Of a DNA stretch of 64,000 bases, positions 33,778-42,939 are shown piece by piece. A program made the position numbers and the translations under genes. The notes under the pieces are model-generated. The model saw only the letters and a list, made by a program, of their open reading frames with translations. It did not search any database and was not told where the DNA came from. Location of the stretch: NCBI GenBank assembly GCA_023436205.1, contig JAEZKC010000099.1, forward strand, positions 1 through 64,000, written 5' to 3'. This DNA is from Fibrobacterota bacterium. GTDB lineage: Bacteria > Fibrobacterota > Chitinivibrionia > Chitinivibrionales > Chitinispirillaceae. How positions within the stretch are numbered: the stretch's first letter is position 1; each line of letters begins with the position of its first letter.

Positions 33778-35948
33778 ACAAATCTCAGAATACAGCAACC
33801 AGCACCTCCTTTATTAAAAGTCATACTCTCCGAGAGTACATTTCTGTTCTCTTTAGACGTAAGAAGATCATACTGCTTACCTTTCTCAGCGTCTTCTTGT
33901 CAACAGTTTACTTTGTGTATCGCATTGAGGATGTCTATGAATCCTATTCAACCATCGTGATTGAGGAGCAGAATGCTTATGTCAATCAGATCATGAATAC
34001 GAATGTGAGATCATTGAGCTTTTATGAAGGAATTTTAAGTTCAAGAACGTTTCTGGAATCCCTGCTGGATAGTATCGGGATGGACGTGTTTACAGAGGCG
34101 TTCCCCAAGTATACGCGTGATGATGCCCTGATGTACATACAATCCAATCTTTCCTTAAGAAAAACCACCTTTTCTTCCTTCCTCCGTTTTAATGCCAGAG
34201 GAAAATCAAAGGAAATCGCCTATTTGCTTGCCGGAATCGGTACCGATTTGTTTCGCTCTCGTTGTCAGGAGGTAGCCAGCGAAGAATCTCGCAGGGCAGT
34301 TGTGGAAATTGAAAAGCAGTTGCTGCTTATACGAAAAAATCTGGAGCAGGCTGAACATGACTATCGCCGATTCAGCGATAGAACCGGTCATGTGCAGGAA
34401 GGAACTACTCCGGAGCTGAAGACACTCCAGGAAGCTTACGCCACAAGTCTGGCTCAGCTTGGCGTCAAAGAAGCAGATTTCGAAGCGGAAAAAAAACAGC
34501 TTGCGCGACTGGAAAGTAAAATTACTCCGGACAGTCGGCAAAAATCCCCCGAGTACCTTCGGCTTCGTGCAAAACTTCAGGAACTTGAAACAGAGAAACT
34601 TAGGCTGGAGGGATTAGGGATCAGATTGTCGGGAGTTTCAACTATCGATCGGGAAATTCAAGACTTGGAATCTCAACTTGTTCAGTACCAGCAGCACTCA
34701 AGTAATGCCATTGACCCCTCAACGATGCGTCAATGGCAAGAACTGCGAAAGTCGGTCATTAACAAGGAAGGCGATCTGGAATTATTTAAACGGCGCCTGG
34801 AGTCTTATGAAAAAGCAATTCAGAATTACAAAAAGGGAAACCCCAATATTCTTAACGATGAATTAGAGTTACTCCGGTTGAAACGCTCTAAGGAGGTTTA
34901 CGAAAACCTCTATTCTATTTTACTAGAAAAGGCCGAAGAAGAGAAAATTCGCTCCAATTCGAGTGGCGCCGGACTTAAAATTGTAGACATGGCAGTAATG
35001 CCAAAAGCTCCTATAAGTAAAAATGAGACCCGTTTTTATGTGTTGGGTATCATATTAGGTCTGCTCCTGGGAGTAGGGCTGGCTTTTCTGATCGAGAATA
35101 ATGATACAACTCTTAAATCAAATGAGGATATAGAAAAGTATCTTTCTCTTCCGGTGCTCGGTACCATTCCTCATATTTCGCACAATAAGAAAAACGATAT
35201 AGAAATTCAGAGAAGCTCCTCTCGTTCCGGAGAGAAAACCGTTCTTACACAGTATCCTAAAAATGTCTTCGGTTTAGGGGGGCAGGATTCCGTTATTTCA
35301 GAGTCGTACCGTTCTTTGCGCACCAATTTATCATTCGCCAGTCCGGACAGTCCCCTTCAGGCTGTTTTGCTTACCAGCGCCGGCCCCGGAGAGGGAAAAT
35401 CTCTGACAATTTCCAACCTGGCCATGGCGTATGCTCAGATGGGCAAAAAGACTCTGCTGGTTGATACCGATCTGCGTAGACCCGTCATTCATCACATATT
35501 CAGCATGAAACGGGAACCAGGCTTTTCCGAGCTTTTTATGGATAATCCCGATTATAACAGCATTATCCGTCCGACCGGCATTGAAAATCTGTCTATTGTT
35601 ACTGCTGGAATTTTCACCCCCAACCCGGCAGAACTTATCGGATCACAGAAAATGAAGCAAATTATTGACTACTTTAAAAGTAAGTTCGATATGATTTTCT
35701 TTGATACACCCCCCATTGTGGCTGTCACCGATGCCACGTTGCTGGGTGCCCGGCTTGATGGGTTATTAATAGTAGTAAAGTCTCATCATACTGATCGTGA
35801 AGTTGCACTGAGGGCTGTGAATTCATTGCGAAACGTGGGTATAAAAATGTACGGAGCTGTTTTGAATGATATTAATCTTTCTCACAGATACTCCAGTTAC
35901 GGTTACTACAAATATTACTATCATTACTACAAGACCAAAAAGGATTGA
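33774..35948 (+). CDS. Wzc-like chain-length regulator and tyrosine autokinase
   Basis: A 724-residue fused protein starting at GTG. The N-terminal Wzz domain has a first helix near residues 35-52 and a long coiled coil (about 175-390); a second helix is near 425-445. The C-terminal BY-kinase carries Walker A SAGPGEGKS, Walker A' LLVDTDLRRP and Walker B MIFFDTPP. The last 20 residues are a tyrosine cluster (YSSYGYYKYYYHYYK), the autophosphorylation tail. It controls polymer export together with the Wza-like protein, whose gene overlaps it by 4 bp. Confidence 0.94.
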   Translation: MNKSQNTATSTSFIKSHTLREYISVLFRRKKIILLTFLSVFLSTVYFVYRIEDVYESYSTIVIEEQNAYVNQIMNTNVRSLSFYEGILSSRTFLESLLDSIGMDVFTEAFPKYTRDDALMYIQSNLSLRKTTFSSFLRFNARGKSKEIAYLLAGIGTDLFRSRCQEVASEESRRAVVEIEKQLLLIRKNLEQAEHDYRRFSDRTGHVQEGTTPELKTLQEAYATSLAQLGVKEADFEAEKKQLARLESKITPDSRQKSPEYLRLRAKLQELETEKLRLEGLGIRLSGVSTIDREIQDLESQLVQYQQHSSNAIDPSTMRQWQELRKSVINKEGDLELFKRRLESYEKAIQNYKKGNPNILNDELELLRLKRSKEVYENLYSILLEKAEEEKIRSNSSGAGLKIVDMAVMPKAPISKNETRFYVLGIILGLLLGVGLAFLIENNDTTLKSNEDIEKYLSLPVLGTIPHISHNKKNDIEIQRSSSRSGEKTVLTQYPKNVFGLGGQDSVISESYRSLRTNLSFASPDSPLQAVLLTSAGPGEGKSLTISNLAMAYAQMGKKTLLVDTDLRRPVIHHIFSMKREPGFSELFMDNPDYNSIIRPTGIENLSIVTAGIFTPNPAELIGSQKMKQIIDYFKSKFDMIFFDTPPIVAVTDATLLGARLDGLLIVVKSHHTDREVALRAVNSLRNVGIKMYGAVLNDINLSHRYSSYGYYKYYYHYYKTKKD

Positions 35949-35981
35949 GCACCGACAGGTGCTCTTGTAACGACATAATTA

Positions 35982-36914
35982 ATGTGTACACTATCCATAG
36001 ATATTGTCGTTGCTACTTACAAACGAAACAGTTTTCTCCCTGATCTCTGCTCTTCAATACTGAAGTTGATGGGAGAAAACGATCGCCTTTATGTGGTAAG
36101 TCAATGCAATTCAAGTGGTGAAATCTCTTCTGATCCCAGGTTACATTTGAGTAATCTCAATCAGGCCAATTTGCCCCTTGCCCGCAATGCGGGGATTACT
36201 GCCGGTTGTGGTGATATCATCCTCTTTCTGGATGATGATGTTGTTTGTGGCAGTGCACTTCTTGAAAAGCATCGTCAAGTTTATACTGATTGCACGATTG
36301 GAGCTGTTGCTGGGTTTGTTGATGACCCGTTATTCACTACCGGCTCAGTATGTCCCTCAAGAATAGATATCACAACTGGTGAGTGTATTCAGAATTTCTC
36401 TGTTGCGCAAAGCCAGGATGCGATAAGTGTGATGGGAGCCAATATGTCCTTTTCGCGCAGAGCTCTCAGTAATGCAGGTATGTTTGATCCTAATTTCAAA
36501 AAGAACGCCCTCTGGGAAGATGTGGACATGGCTTTTAGAATTAGAGAAGCCGGTTATCGGATATGGTATTGCTCTGAAGCTAAAGTAAAGCATTTAAGGG
36601 CTGCTGAGGGAGGATGCAGGACTCAGCATTCCTTCATGTACATATATCATCTCTTTGCAAATACAGCTTATTTTCTTCATAAGCATTCCAAATACCGTTT
36701 TACCAGAAAACTGTATTCATTCTGGTGGCACAGACTGGAGTATTTGACGAGAATGCCTGATGGTAAGCTCGTGCAGCATAATCCATTATTGGTAATGGCC
36801 GGATTAATTGGCTGGTGTGCCGGAGTTTTGCGATACCTCAAAGTTTGTATTAAAAGAAACAAGGGTTTACTTCCAAAGAAGCTTCTTACTCAGGAGAGTT
36901 TGCCTTGCGTGTGA
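35982..36914 (+). CDS. Family 2 glycosyltransferase
   Basis: A 310-residue GT-A enzyme. The N-terminal IDIVVATYKRNSFLPDL binds the nucleotide sugar, FLDDDVV near residue 83 is the metal-binding DxD, and WEDVDMAFRIREAGYRIWY near 182 is the acceptor-base region (ED). It begins 33 bp after the kinase gene. A weak hydrophobic C-terminal segment may contact the membrane. The sugar added is unknown. Confidence 0.88.
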   Translation: MCTLSIDIVVATYKRNSFLPDLCSSILKLMGENDRLYVVSQCNSSGEISSDPRLHLSNLNQANLPLARNAGITAGCGDIILFLDDDVVCGSALLEKHRQVYTDCTIGAVAGFVDDPLFTTGSVCPSRIDITTGECIQNFSVAQSQDAISVMGANMSFSRRALSNAGMFDPNFKKNALWEDVDMAFRIREAGYRIWYCSEAKVKHLRAAEGGCRTQHSFMYIYHLFANTAYFLHKHSKYRFTRKLYSFWWHRLEYLTRMPDGKLVQHNPLLVMAGLIGWCAGVLRYLKVCIKRNKGLLPKKLLTQESLPCV

Positions 36915-37987
36915 GTTTTGTTTACCCCAAGGATAAACAGTGCGGTATTTCTGTATACGGCACCCGTTATCTTCGAGCCCTGAAGCAGCTTCCTTTGGAA
37001 ATTGACGAAATTGACACGGAATCATTCCAAAACAGCGTCAATGAATGCATCTCAATGTGTAGTGAGGCTGATATCGTTCATATTCAGTATGAGCCAGGCT
37101 TTTTCAGTAAAATGGACTTGTTTTCAAAACTGTGCAGAAAAATTCATAAGCCGGTAATCGTTTCTTTACACGAGGTATACAGAAGAGACCCTTTTTCATA
37201 TCCTCGGGAAAATGTACGTCCTCCATTTCTCAAGTTGAAGAGAATGATATATGACTATAGACATCCTCTTCAGACTATGCAGAGAAATCACGTAAATAAA
37301 AGGTTTTTCAATGCAGCACGTATTCTGGTTCATCATCAGTTTCAGAAAGAAATAGTAGCTCAGTGGGGCATTGAGAAACGAAAGATAACAGTAATTGGTC
37401 ATCCCGTTTTTACAAACGCAGCATTTCACAAACATTCTGATGATAAACTGCGGCTAGGTTGTTGTGGTTTTCTTAATCCTCATTATGATTTTGAATTACT
37501 TTTCAAGGTCTTGGAAGGAATAACCACCGACTGGCAATTCACGTGGGTTGGTGGGTTTAAAAAAGATCAAAGCGCTTTGATGTCTGATTTGAGTGTAAAG
37601 ATTACATCTATGGGATGGCAAGATCGGTTTCGGATTACAGGCTGGTTGGGGGAACCGCAATTTTACGATTCGTTGAAAGATATCGATCTGGCACTCTGTC
37701 TCTTTTCAAACCGAAGCTCATCCGGTAGTATTCCCGAATTTATTGGTGCCGGAATTCCGGTGATAGCTACAGAACTTCCCCTAACAAGAGAACTGGCGGA
37801 TCATAACGGAGTGCTTCTTTGTTCAAATCAACCGCAGCCTGTGCTGGATTATATACATAAATACATCGAAGATGAACCTTTTAGAGAGATCGTCAAGATA
37901 AACACTTCAAGATTTGCCAAAGAGAACAGCTATACTCAAAAAGCACTCGAGCTCTACCAGGTATATAATGAGGTCGAGAGAGAATGA
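36905..37987 (+). CDS. GT-B glycosyltransferase (family 4-like)
   Basis: A 360-residue enzyme with start TTG at 36905 after AGGAGAG; a GTG two codons later is possible. It overlaps the previous gene by 10 bp. The C-terminal half carries LGCCGFLNPHYDFELLFKVLEGI and the donor-site NRSSSGSIPEFIGAGIPVIATELPLTREL, in which the usual E-x7-E pattern can be followed. The N-half ends in a HIQYEPGFF segment. The sugar and linkage are unknown. Confidence 0.85.
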   Translation: MRVSFVYPKDKQCGISVYGTRYLRALKQLPLEIDEIDTESFQNSVNECISMCSEADIVHIQYEPGFFSKMDLFSKLCRKIHKPVIVSLHEVYRRDPFSYPRENVRPPFLKLKRMIYDYRHPLQTMQRNHVNKRFFNAARILVHHQFQKEIVAQWGIEKRKITVIGHPVFTNAAFHKHSDDKLRLGCCGFLNPHYDFELLFKVLEGITTDWQFTWVGGFKKDQSALMSDLSVKITSMGWQDRFRITGWLGEPQFYDSLKDIDLALCLFSNRSSSGSIPEFIGAGIPVIATELPLTRELADHNGVLLCSNQPQPVLDYIHKYIEDEPFREIVKINTSRFAKENSYTQKALELYQVYNEVERE

Positions 37988-39030
37988 AAATCCTGTGGGA
38001 TATGAGACTGTATTCATTCGGATATCGTAATCGAGGCATTGGAATGTATGTTTCATCCATAACTGAAGCATTCACGAAATCTGGATTATGTACCGATATT
38101 GTGATTTGGGGACAGAAAGAATGTTTACCACAACACCTTGTCAGTTTTCCTGTTATTGAATATAAACCGGGAAACTGGAAAAATGATCTGTTCCATATTC
38201 CTTGTCTGCAATACAAATATGGAATTGATCTGTTCCATTATTGGATATCATGCGGACCCCTCTGGCGTATAGGTTCGGGTTTTGACATCTGTCCTTCAAT
38301 AGCTACTGTTTTTGATTTAGGGGTGCAACTTTGGGATAATCCATATCTGAATGCAGTGAAAAGAAGTTTTTATTGGAAAGTACAACCATCACTTTTAAAA
38401 AAAGCCAGTCGGGTTTTGTGTATTTCTCAACAGACGTGTTCCGATCTGACTTCATTTTTACCTTCTGTTGAGGGCAAAGTAGAAGTCCTGGCTTTTCCTG
38501 TTCCGGAAGTAAAATGTCCCTCGAAGGCGCGAAGACAAAGAATATTTATAGTACTGGGTGGTGCTCCTCATAAAAATCTCAAATCTGTAGTACTTGCTTT
38601 TCATCAGTTCAGGAAGGCACAGCCTGATTATAAACTGGTTATTTGCGGAGAGATCAAAAGGGAGCAGGAACTTCCCGAATGCCTGGATAATGTTGAATTC
38701 GCAGATATGAATAAGTATCACAATCTTCTCTGTATTGCAAGCGGGCTTGTGTTCTGTTCTTTATATGAAGGATTGGGGTTGCCTCCACTGGAAGCTATGA
38801 ATGCCGGATGTCCCCTGATAGTATCAGAAATTCCTGTGATGTGGGAAATCTGTAATGATGCTGCTGTTTTTGTGAACCCGTTAAGCATCGATGATATAGC
38901 TCGGGGGATGAGAGATATTCATGAAGAGCATGAATACTGGAGTGAAAAATCCTCCAGGCGTATCGCACACCTTCGGGATAGTGGAAAACCTGCAGAGCAG
39001 CTTGCAGCAATTTACGAGGGTTATGTCTGA
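37984..39030 (+). CDS. Family 4 glycosyltransferase
   Basis: A 348-residue GT-B enzyme. IFIVLGGAPHKNLKSVVLAFHQF marks the start of the C-terminal Rossmann domain, and SLYEGLGLPPLEAMNAGCPLIVSEIPVMWEI is a classic GT4 donor-binding E-x7-E segment. It overlaps the previous gene by 4 bp and the next by 1 bp. It lacks a signal peptide, so it acts at the cytosolic membrane face during repeat-unit assembly. Confidence 0.9.
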   Translation: MKILWDMRLYSFGYRNRGIGMYVSSITEAFTKSGLCTDIVIWGQKECLPQHLVSFPVIEYKPGNWKNDLFHIPCLQYKYGIDLFHYWISCGPLWRIGSGFDICPSIATVFDLGVQLWDNPYLNAVKRSFYWKVQPSLLKKASRVLCISQQTCSDLTSFLPSVEGKVEVLAFPVPEVKCPSKARRQRIFIVLGGAPHKNLKSVVLAFHQFRKAQPDYKLVICGEIKREQELPECLDNVEFADMNKYHNLLCIASGLVFCSLYEGLGLPPLEAMNAGCPLIVSEIPVMWEICNDAAVFVNPLSIDDIARGMRDIHEEHEYWSEKSSRRIAHLRDSGKPAEQLAAIYEGYV

Positions 39031-39950
39031 TGAGGAAAAAGTTCTCAGTTATCATTCCCACATATAATCGAAGCATATATTTGCGAAGCTGCCTTGAAGC
39101 ACTGTTTACGGAAATAGACAGGCAAGATGTTGGTGTGTTAGTGGTGGATGATGGATCATGTCTGGAACAACAGTGTAGAAATAGAGAAATCTGTTTGAGC
39201 TTCAAGGCCGGTTATCACTTTATTTCCAATGCAGGATCTGCACAGTCCCGCAATGCCGGATTGCAAAGGTGTAGATCGGAATGGATCGTATTTATCGATG
39301 ATGACGTTTGTGTTAATAGTGGATGGTATGCTGCGCTCCGCTCAACTGTAAATTCAGCAGGTTCAGATATTTTGGGGATAGAAGGACAAGTAGTATCGTC
39401 TGGCGGGGGAGTTTGGGACAGAGAGGTTTCAAACAGCAGTGGCGGGTTATACTTAACCTGTAATATGGTTTACCGTAGGTCAATACTTGATAAAGTCGGA
39501 GGTTTTGATCAGAGTGGATATTTCCCTCCTTGTGAAGACCATGAGCTGGCGGCACGCATACTTGAACATGGAAAATTACTATTCAATCCGCAAATGTGTG
39601 TTACTCACATGCCGAGAACTGTGAAACTGAAGAGCTTTATCAAAAAAGCCCCTCACAGAATTCGAAGACTTCTCTATGCCGAATACCATTTTTACTCTAT
39701 CAGACCTCACGCGTATAAAAAATTCCGTCATGCAGCAAATTTTTGGGGAACATACAGATCGATACTGATGAAACATGTGGTGATATCTTTACGTCGAAGA
39801 GATATCGGAAGACTTTTGAAGCATCCGCTGCAGACTGGCGTCCTTGTCACTGGATTATTAATAGAACAACTTGGAGCTTGGGCGCTTTTACCGGCCTTTG
39901 TACGCAGGCAAAAATCATGGAAAAGCGAATCTGAAGGGACTACCTCATAA
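39030..39950 (+). CDS. Family 2 glycosyltransferase
   Basis: A 306-residue GT-A enzyme: FSVIIPTYNRSIYLRSCLEAL at the N-terminus, VVDDGS near residue 40, the DxD in FIDDDVCVN near 91 and CEDHELAARILEHGKLL near 170. Its ATG shares one base with the preceding TGA. It resembles the GT2 enzyme at 35982, and the two may add neighbouring residues. Confidence 0.9.
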   Translation: MRKKFSVIIPTYNRSIYLRSCLEALFTEIDRQDVGVLVVDDGSCLEQQCRNREICLSFKAGYHFISNAGSAQSRNAGLQRCRSEWIVFIDDDVCVNSGWYAALRSTVNSAGSDILGIEGQVVSSGGGVWDREVSNSSGGLYLTCNMVYRRSILDKVGGFDQSGYFPPCEDHELAARILEHGKLLFNPQMCVTHMPRTVKLKSFIKKAPHRIRRLLYAEYHFYSIRPHAYKKFRHAANFWGTYRSILMKHVVISLRRRDIGRLLKHPLQTGVLVTGLLIEQLGAWALLPAFVRRQKSWKSESEGTTS

Positions 39951-40892
39951 ATGAATTCTTTTGCAGTTGCTGTTGTAATTGCTTCGCACAGACCACAGTT
40001 CATTGGGGATCTGTTGCTTTCCTTAAATGAGTCAATAATTCAAAGTAATCTTCTCGTGCAGGTAATCGTTGTAGCTGATTACGAAGTTAAGGAATTCAGC
40101 AGCGCTTTTCCAAATGTGGTATGGAAATTCCTCAATGACATTAGCATCAGTGCAAAACGAAATCTGGGATGCTCCTATGCGGAAAGTGACCTTATCGCTT
40201 TCGTAGATGATGACTGTAAAGTAGACAATTGTTGGATTTTAACAGGGTATCAGTATTTACATGATAATCCGGATATTGCGGCGGTTGAAGGGAAGACAAC
40301 TGTCGAAGTCCCGGATGATGCACCCGGGATGATTAAGGAATACAAGCGCCTGGAGAAACCTGGTTTTCGGACGAATAATTTATTTTACCGAAAATCTGTG
40401 TTTGTAGATGCCGGCTGCTTTGATGAACGATTCACAGTGCAAAGAGAAGATCTTGACCTCGCATTTTCCGTACTGACAAACAATGGAAAAATTGCTTTCT
40501 GTGAACAGTTGAAGGTAAATCATCGGTTTAGAAAAGGGGAGTGGTGGGATCTGCTTAAAAATGCAATAAATAGAAGGTTTGACCCTCTTCTCTATAAAAA
40601 ATTTCCATATCTCTATAGAAAATATGTGAAAACTCCATTTCCCAAAAGCTATCTATTACTGCTGTTTGTCCACATAATTACTTTGATTTCATTTATTGCA
40701 GATCAAGTAACATTTTTTATTGTTGCCGATTTGCTTTTTTCATCCGCCCTTGCTTCCAGAAGAAGTGGTTTTAAAGTGGGCTATCCAAAAAGATTTTTTC
40801 CTGAATTATTCTGTGTACTACTAGCTCCATTTTTGTTTCTTGTATCCCTTGTATATGGCAGTATTAAGTTCAGAAAGTTTCTCTTACTATGA
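39951..40892 (+). CDS. Family 2 glycosyltransferase with C-terminal membrane helices
   Basis: A 313-residue GT-A enzyme: VAVVIASHRPQFIGDLL, then AFVDDDCKVD near residue 84 as the DxD and VQREDLDLAFSVL near 165. Two hydrophobic segments lie at about 235-265 and 285-305, so this enzyme is probably membrane attached. It starts right after the preceding stop codon and overlaps the next gene by 4 bp. Confidence 0.88.
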   Translation: MNSFAVAVVIASHRPQFIGDLLLSLNESIIQSNLLVQVIVVADYEVKEFSSAFPNVVWKFLNDISISAKRNLGCSYAESDLIAFVDDDCKVDNCWILTGYQYLHDNPDIAAVEGKTTVEVPDDAPGMIKEYKRLEKPGFRTNNLFYRKSVFVDAGCFDERFTVQREDLDLAFSVLTNNGKIAFCEQLKVNHRFRKGEWWDLLKNAINRRFDPLLYKKFPYLYRKYVKTPFPKSYLLLLFVHIITLISFIADQVTFFIVADLLFSSALASRRSGFKVGYPKRFFPELFCVLLAPFLFLVSLVYGSIKFRKFLLL

Positions 40893-41935
40893 AAATCGCT
40901 TTTTTCAGTAAATGTCTCCCATCTGATGAACCTAATGGGGTTTCGGTTCAGGTCCATCGACTTGCCCTGGCTCTGGTCAAGGCGGGACATGAGATAGATT
41001 GCTACAGTTTCAGCCCTAAACCCGAAAATGCATCCTACAAACATTATTTGCTGGAATTTAAGAGTAAAGATCCTGTCGCAAAAAAATTCATGCCGGCTCT
41101 TCTATTCAGAAAAGTGGAAAAGGGCAATTACGATATTGTTCATTATCATGGGGATGATTATCTCTCGACAGGCGGTAAAAATCGCGTTCGTACTTTTTAC
41201 GGTTCGGCACTCATGGAGGCACTACATGCGTTAAGTGTCAAAAGATTCTTTTATCAGCTGCTTTTCTACTCGTTCGAGCTTATCTCCTGTATGAAAAGAG
41301 GGGCAAAGGTGGGAATAAGTAGGAACACCTGCCGCACATTACCCTTTGTGAAAAGATGGATTCCCTGCTGTGTTCCTCTGGATACCTTTAGACCGGGGAA
41401 ATTCAAAACAAAATATCCCACGGTACTGTTTGTCGGAACGATTGATGGTCGTAAGCGGGGACGGCTTGTGCTGGATCTGTTCCAGCGTGATATTCTTCCA
41501 AAGCATCCAGAATGCCAGCTCATCGTTGTTGGACCACAACCCTGCAGTGGCACTAATGTTGTTTATAAAGGACGAGTCAGTGAATCTGAACTCATTGAGC
41601 TTTATCAAAGCAGCTGGGTTTACTGTTTGGCGAGCTCCTATGAAGGTTTTGGTGTTCCAGCGATTGAGGCTCTGGCTTGCGGGTGCGCAGTGGTGGCGGT
41701 GGAAAACTGGGGTACTCGTGAAGTGATTCGGTCTGGAATTGACGGTATTCTATGTTCAGAAAAAACGCTTGGCCTCTCTGTTGCCAAAGTGATTTCTGAT
41801 GATCTATTGAGGTCCAATTTGATTGGTAATGGTTTAAGCAGTGCAAAGAACTACTGTGCTGCAAAAATTGCAGCGGAATACGAAGATGTTTATAGAATGA
41901 TGGTACAAGGATTGCCCCATGCGGGACAATCCTGA
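40889..41935 (+). CDS. Family 4 glycosyltransferase, last gene of cluster
   Basis: A 348-residue GT-B enzyme. TVLFVGTIDGRKRGRLVLDLF marks the donor domain and SSYEGFGVPAIEALACGCAVVAVENWGTREV is the GT4 signature. The N-terminus (KIAFFSKCLPSDEPNGVSVQVHRLALALVKAGHEI) has the Gly-rich acceptor loop. It ends the co-directional run; the next gene converges 3 bp away with no terminator between them. Confidence 0.92.
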   Translation: MKIAFFSKCLPSDEPNGVSVQVHRLALALVKAGHEIDCYSFSPKPENASYKHYLLEFKSKDPVAKKFMPALLFRKVEKGNYDIVHYHGDDYLSTGGKNRVRTFYGSALMEALHALSVKRFFYQLLFYSFELISCMKRGAKVGISRNTCRTLPFVKRWIPCCVPLDTFRPGKFKTKYPTVLFVGTIDGRKRGRLVLDLFQRDILPKHPECQLIVVGPQPCSGTNVVYKGRVSESELIELYQSSWVYCLASSYEGFGVPAIEALACGCAVVAVENWGTREVIRSGIDGILCSEKTLGLSVAKVISDDLLRSNLIGNGLSSAKNYCAAKIAAEYEDVYRMMVQGLPHAGQS

Positions 41936-41937
41936 TG

Positions 41938-42375
41938 CTATGATTCTATACCAATGATTCTCAGATCGAGAATCACATTTTTCCCAGCTAGAGGGTGATT
42001 GGCATCCAATTTGATTTTGTCGCTTTCGACTCCAATCACAACCGCAGTCAGAGAATCTCCCTGTTCATCGGTAATTTCCAGAACCTGCCCGAGTTGGGGA
42101 TCAAATCCTTCCGGAAGAAAACCTCTCTCCACATCCTGAACCAGATCTTCCATTCTAGGACCATAAGCCTCTTCGTAAGGAATGTTGAGCGTACGGGAAT
42201 CACCTACATGCATTCCAACAACCGCCTCTTCCAGACCTGGAATGACCTCGCCTTCTCCTACGGTGAATTCAACCGGTTCCTCTTTCACGGTTGATCCCAC
42301 AACTGCTCCATCTTCCAACCGCATGGTGTAATCAACTTTGATGGTATTTCCTTTTTGAATCATTCTAGAACTCAT
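41938..42375 (-). CDS. SlyD-like FKBP peptidyl-prolyl isomerase
   Basis: A 145-residue isomerase with an FKBP core (KVDYTMRLEDGAVVGST, EFTVGEGEVIPGLEEAVVGM), the inserted IF flap (about residues 75-125: YEEAYGPRMEDLVQDVERG) and a closing strand. The His/Cys-rich metal tail of E. coli SlyD is absent. It acts as a chaperone and proline isomerase in the cytosol. Confidence 0.92.
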   Translation of the reverse strand: MSSRMIQKGNTIKVDYTMRLEDGAVVGSTVKEEPVEFTVGEGEVIPGLEEAVVGMHVGDSRTLNIPYEEAYGPRMEDLVQDVERGFLPEGFDPQLGQVLEITDEQGDSLTAVVIGVESDKIKLDANHPLAGKNVILDLRIIGIES

Positions 42376-42480
42376 GGCGTCTCCTTCCGGTTACAGAAAA
42401 CGGAATACATAGAGGTAGAATTCCCGCAAAAACTATGCCTTATATGCGGGAAAGTGCATGGCAGGGGTCTTTTTGCCAGA

Positions 42481-42924
42481 TTAGGAACTTTTTACCTTCT
42501 CTCCAGCATTCCGGGCTGCCCGAAGGAGAAATGCGCTAAACGCTTCACGCTCAGCTCTCTCCATTCCTTTAAGCAAAGCATTTTCCCACTCTTTAAGTGT
42601 TTTCTGGATTTCGGGAATCAGTGCTCTGGCGGCCTGGGTTAGGAATAATCGATAGGCACGTCGGTCATGATTGTCTGTTTCCCGTTTTACATAGCCTTCC
42701 GATTCTAGTTTTGCTACTGCTCTTGCCACTGTTGCCTTATCCAGCTGGAATAGTTTTGCAAGATCTTCCTGGGTAAGCCCCTCTGTATCGTTCAGGGCCA
42801 GTAGGTAGGCGTGCTGACCCGCACCAATTCGGTAAGGAGCCAGCGATGAATTGACAAAAATAGAACCGAGCCGGTGTATTACCGACACCAGAATGCCTAT
42901 GGATACCGCGTCTTTATAACTCAT
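42481..42924 (-). CDS. MarR-family regulator
   Basis: A 147-residue MarR protein with the winged helix at about residues 50-105: LTQEDLAKLFQLDKATVARAVAKLESEGYVKRETDNHDRRAYRLFLT. The DRRAY wing tip is typical. It lies 15 bp downstream of the SDR gene on the same strand, so it is probably in one operon behind the palindrome at 43816, which it may bind. Confidence 0.93.
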   Translation of the reverse strand: MSYKDAVSIGILVSVIHRLGSIFVNSSLAPYRIGAGQHAYLLALNDTEGLTQEDLAKLFQLDKATVARAVAKLESEGYVKRETDNHDRRAYRLFLTQAARALIPEIQKTLKEWENALLKGMERAEREAFSAFLLRAARNAGEKVKSS

Positions 42925-42939
42925 GAGAATCTCCGAACA

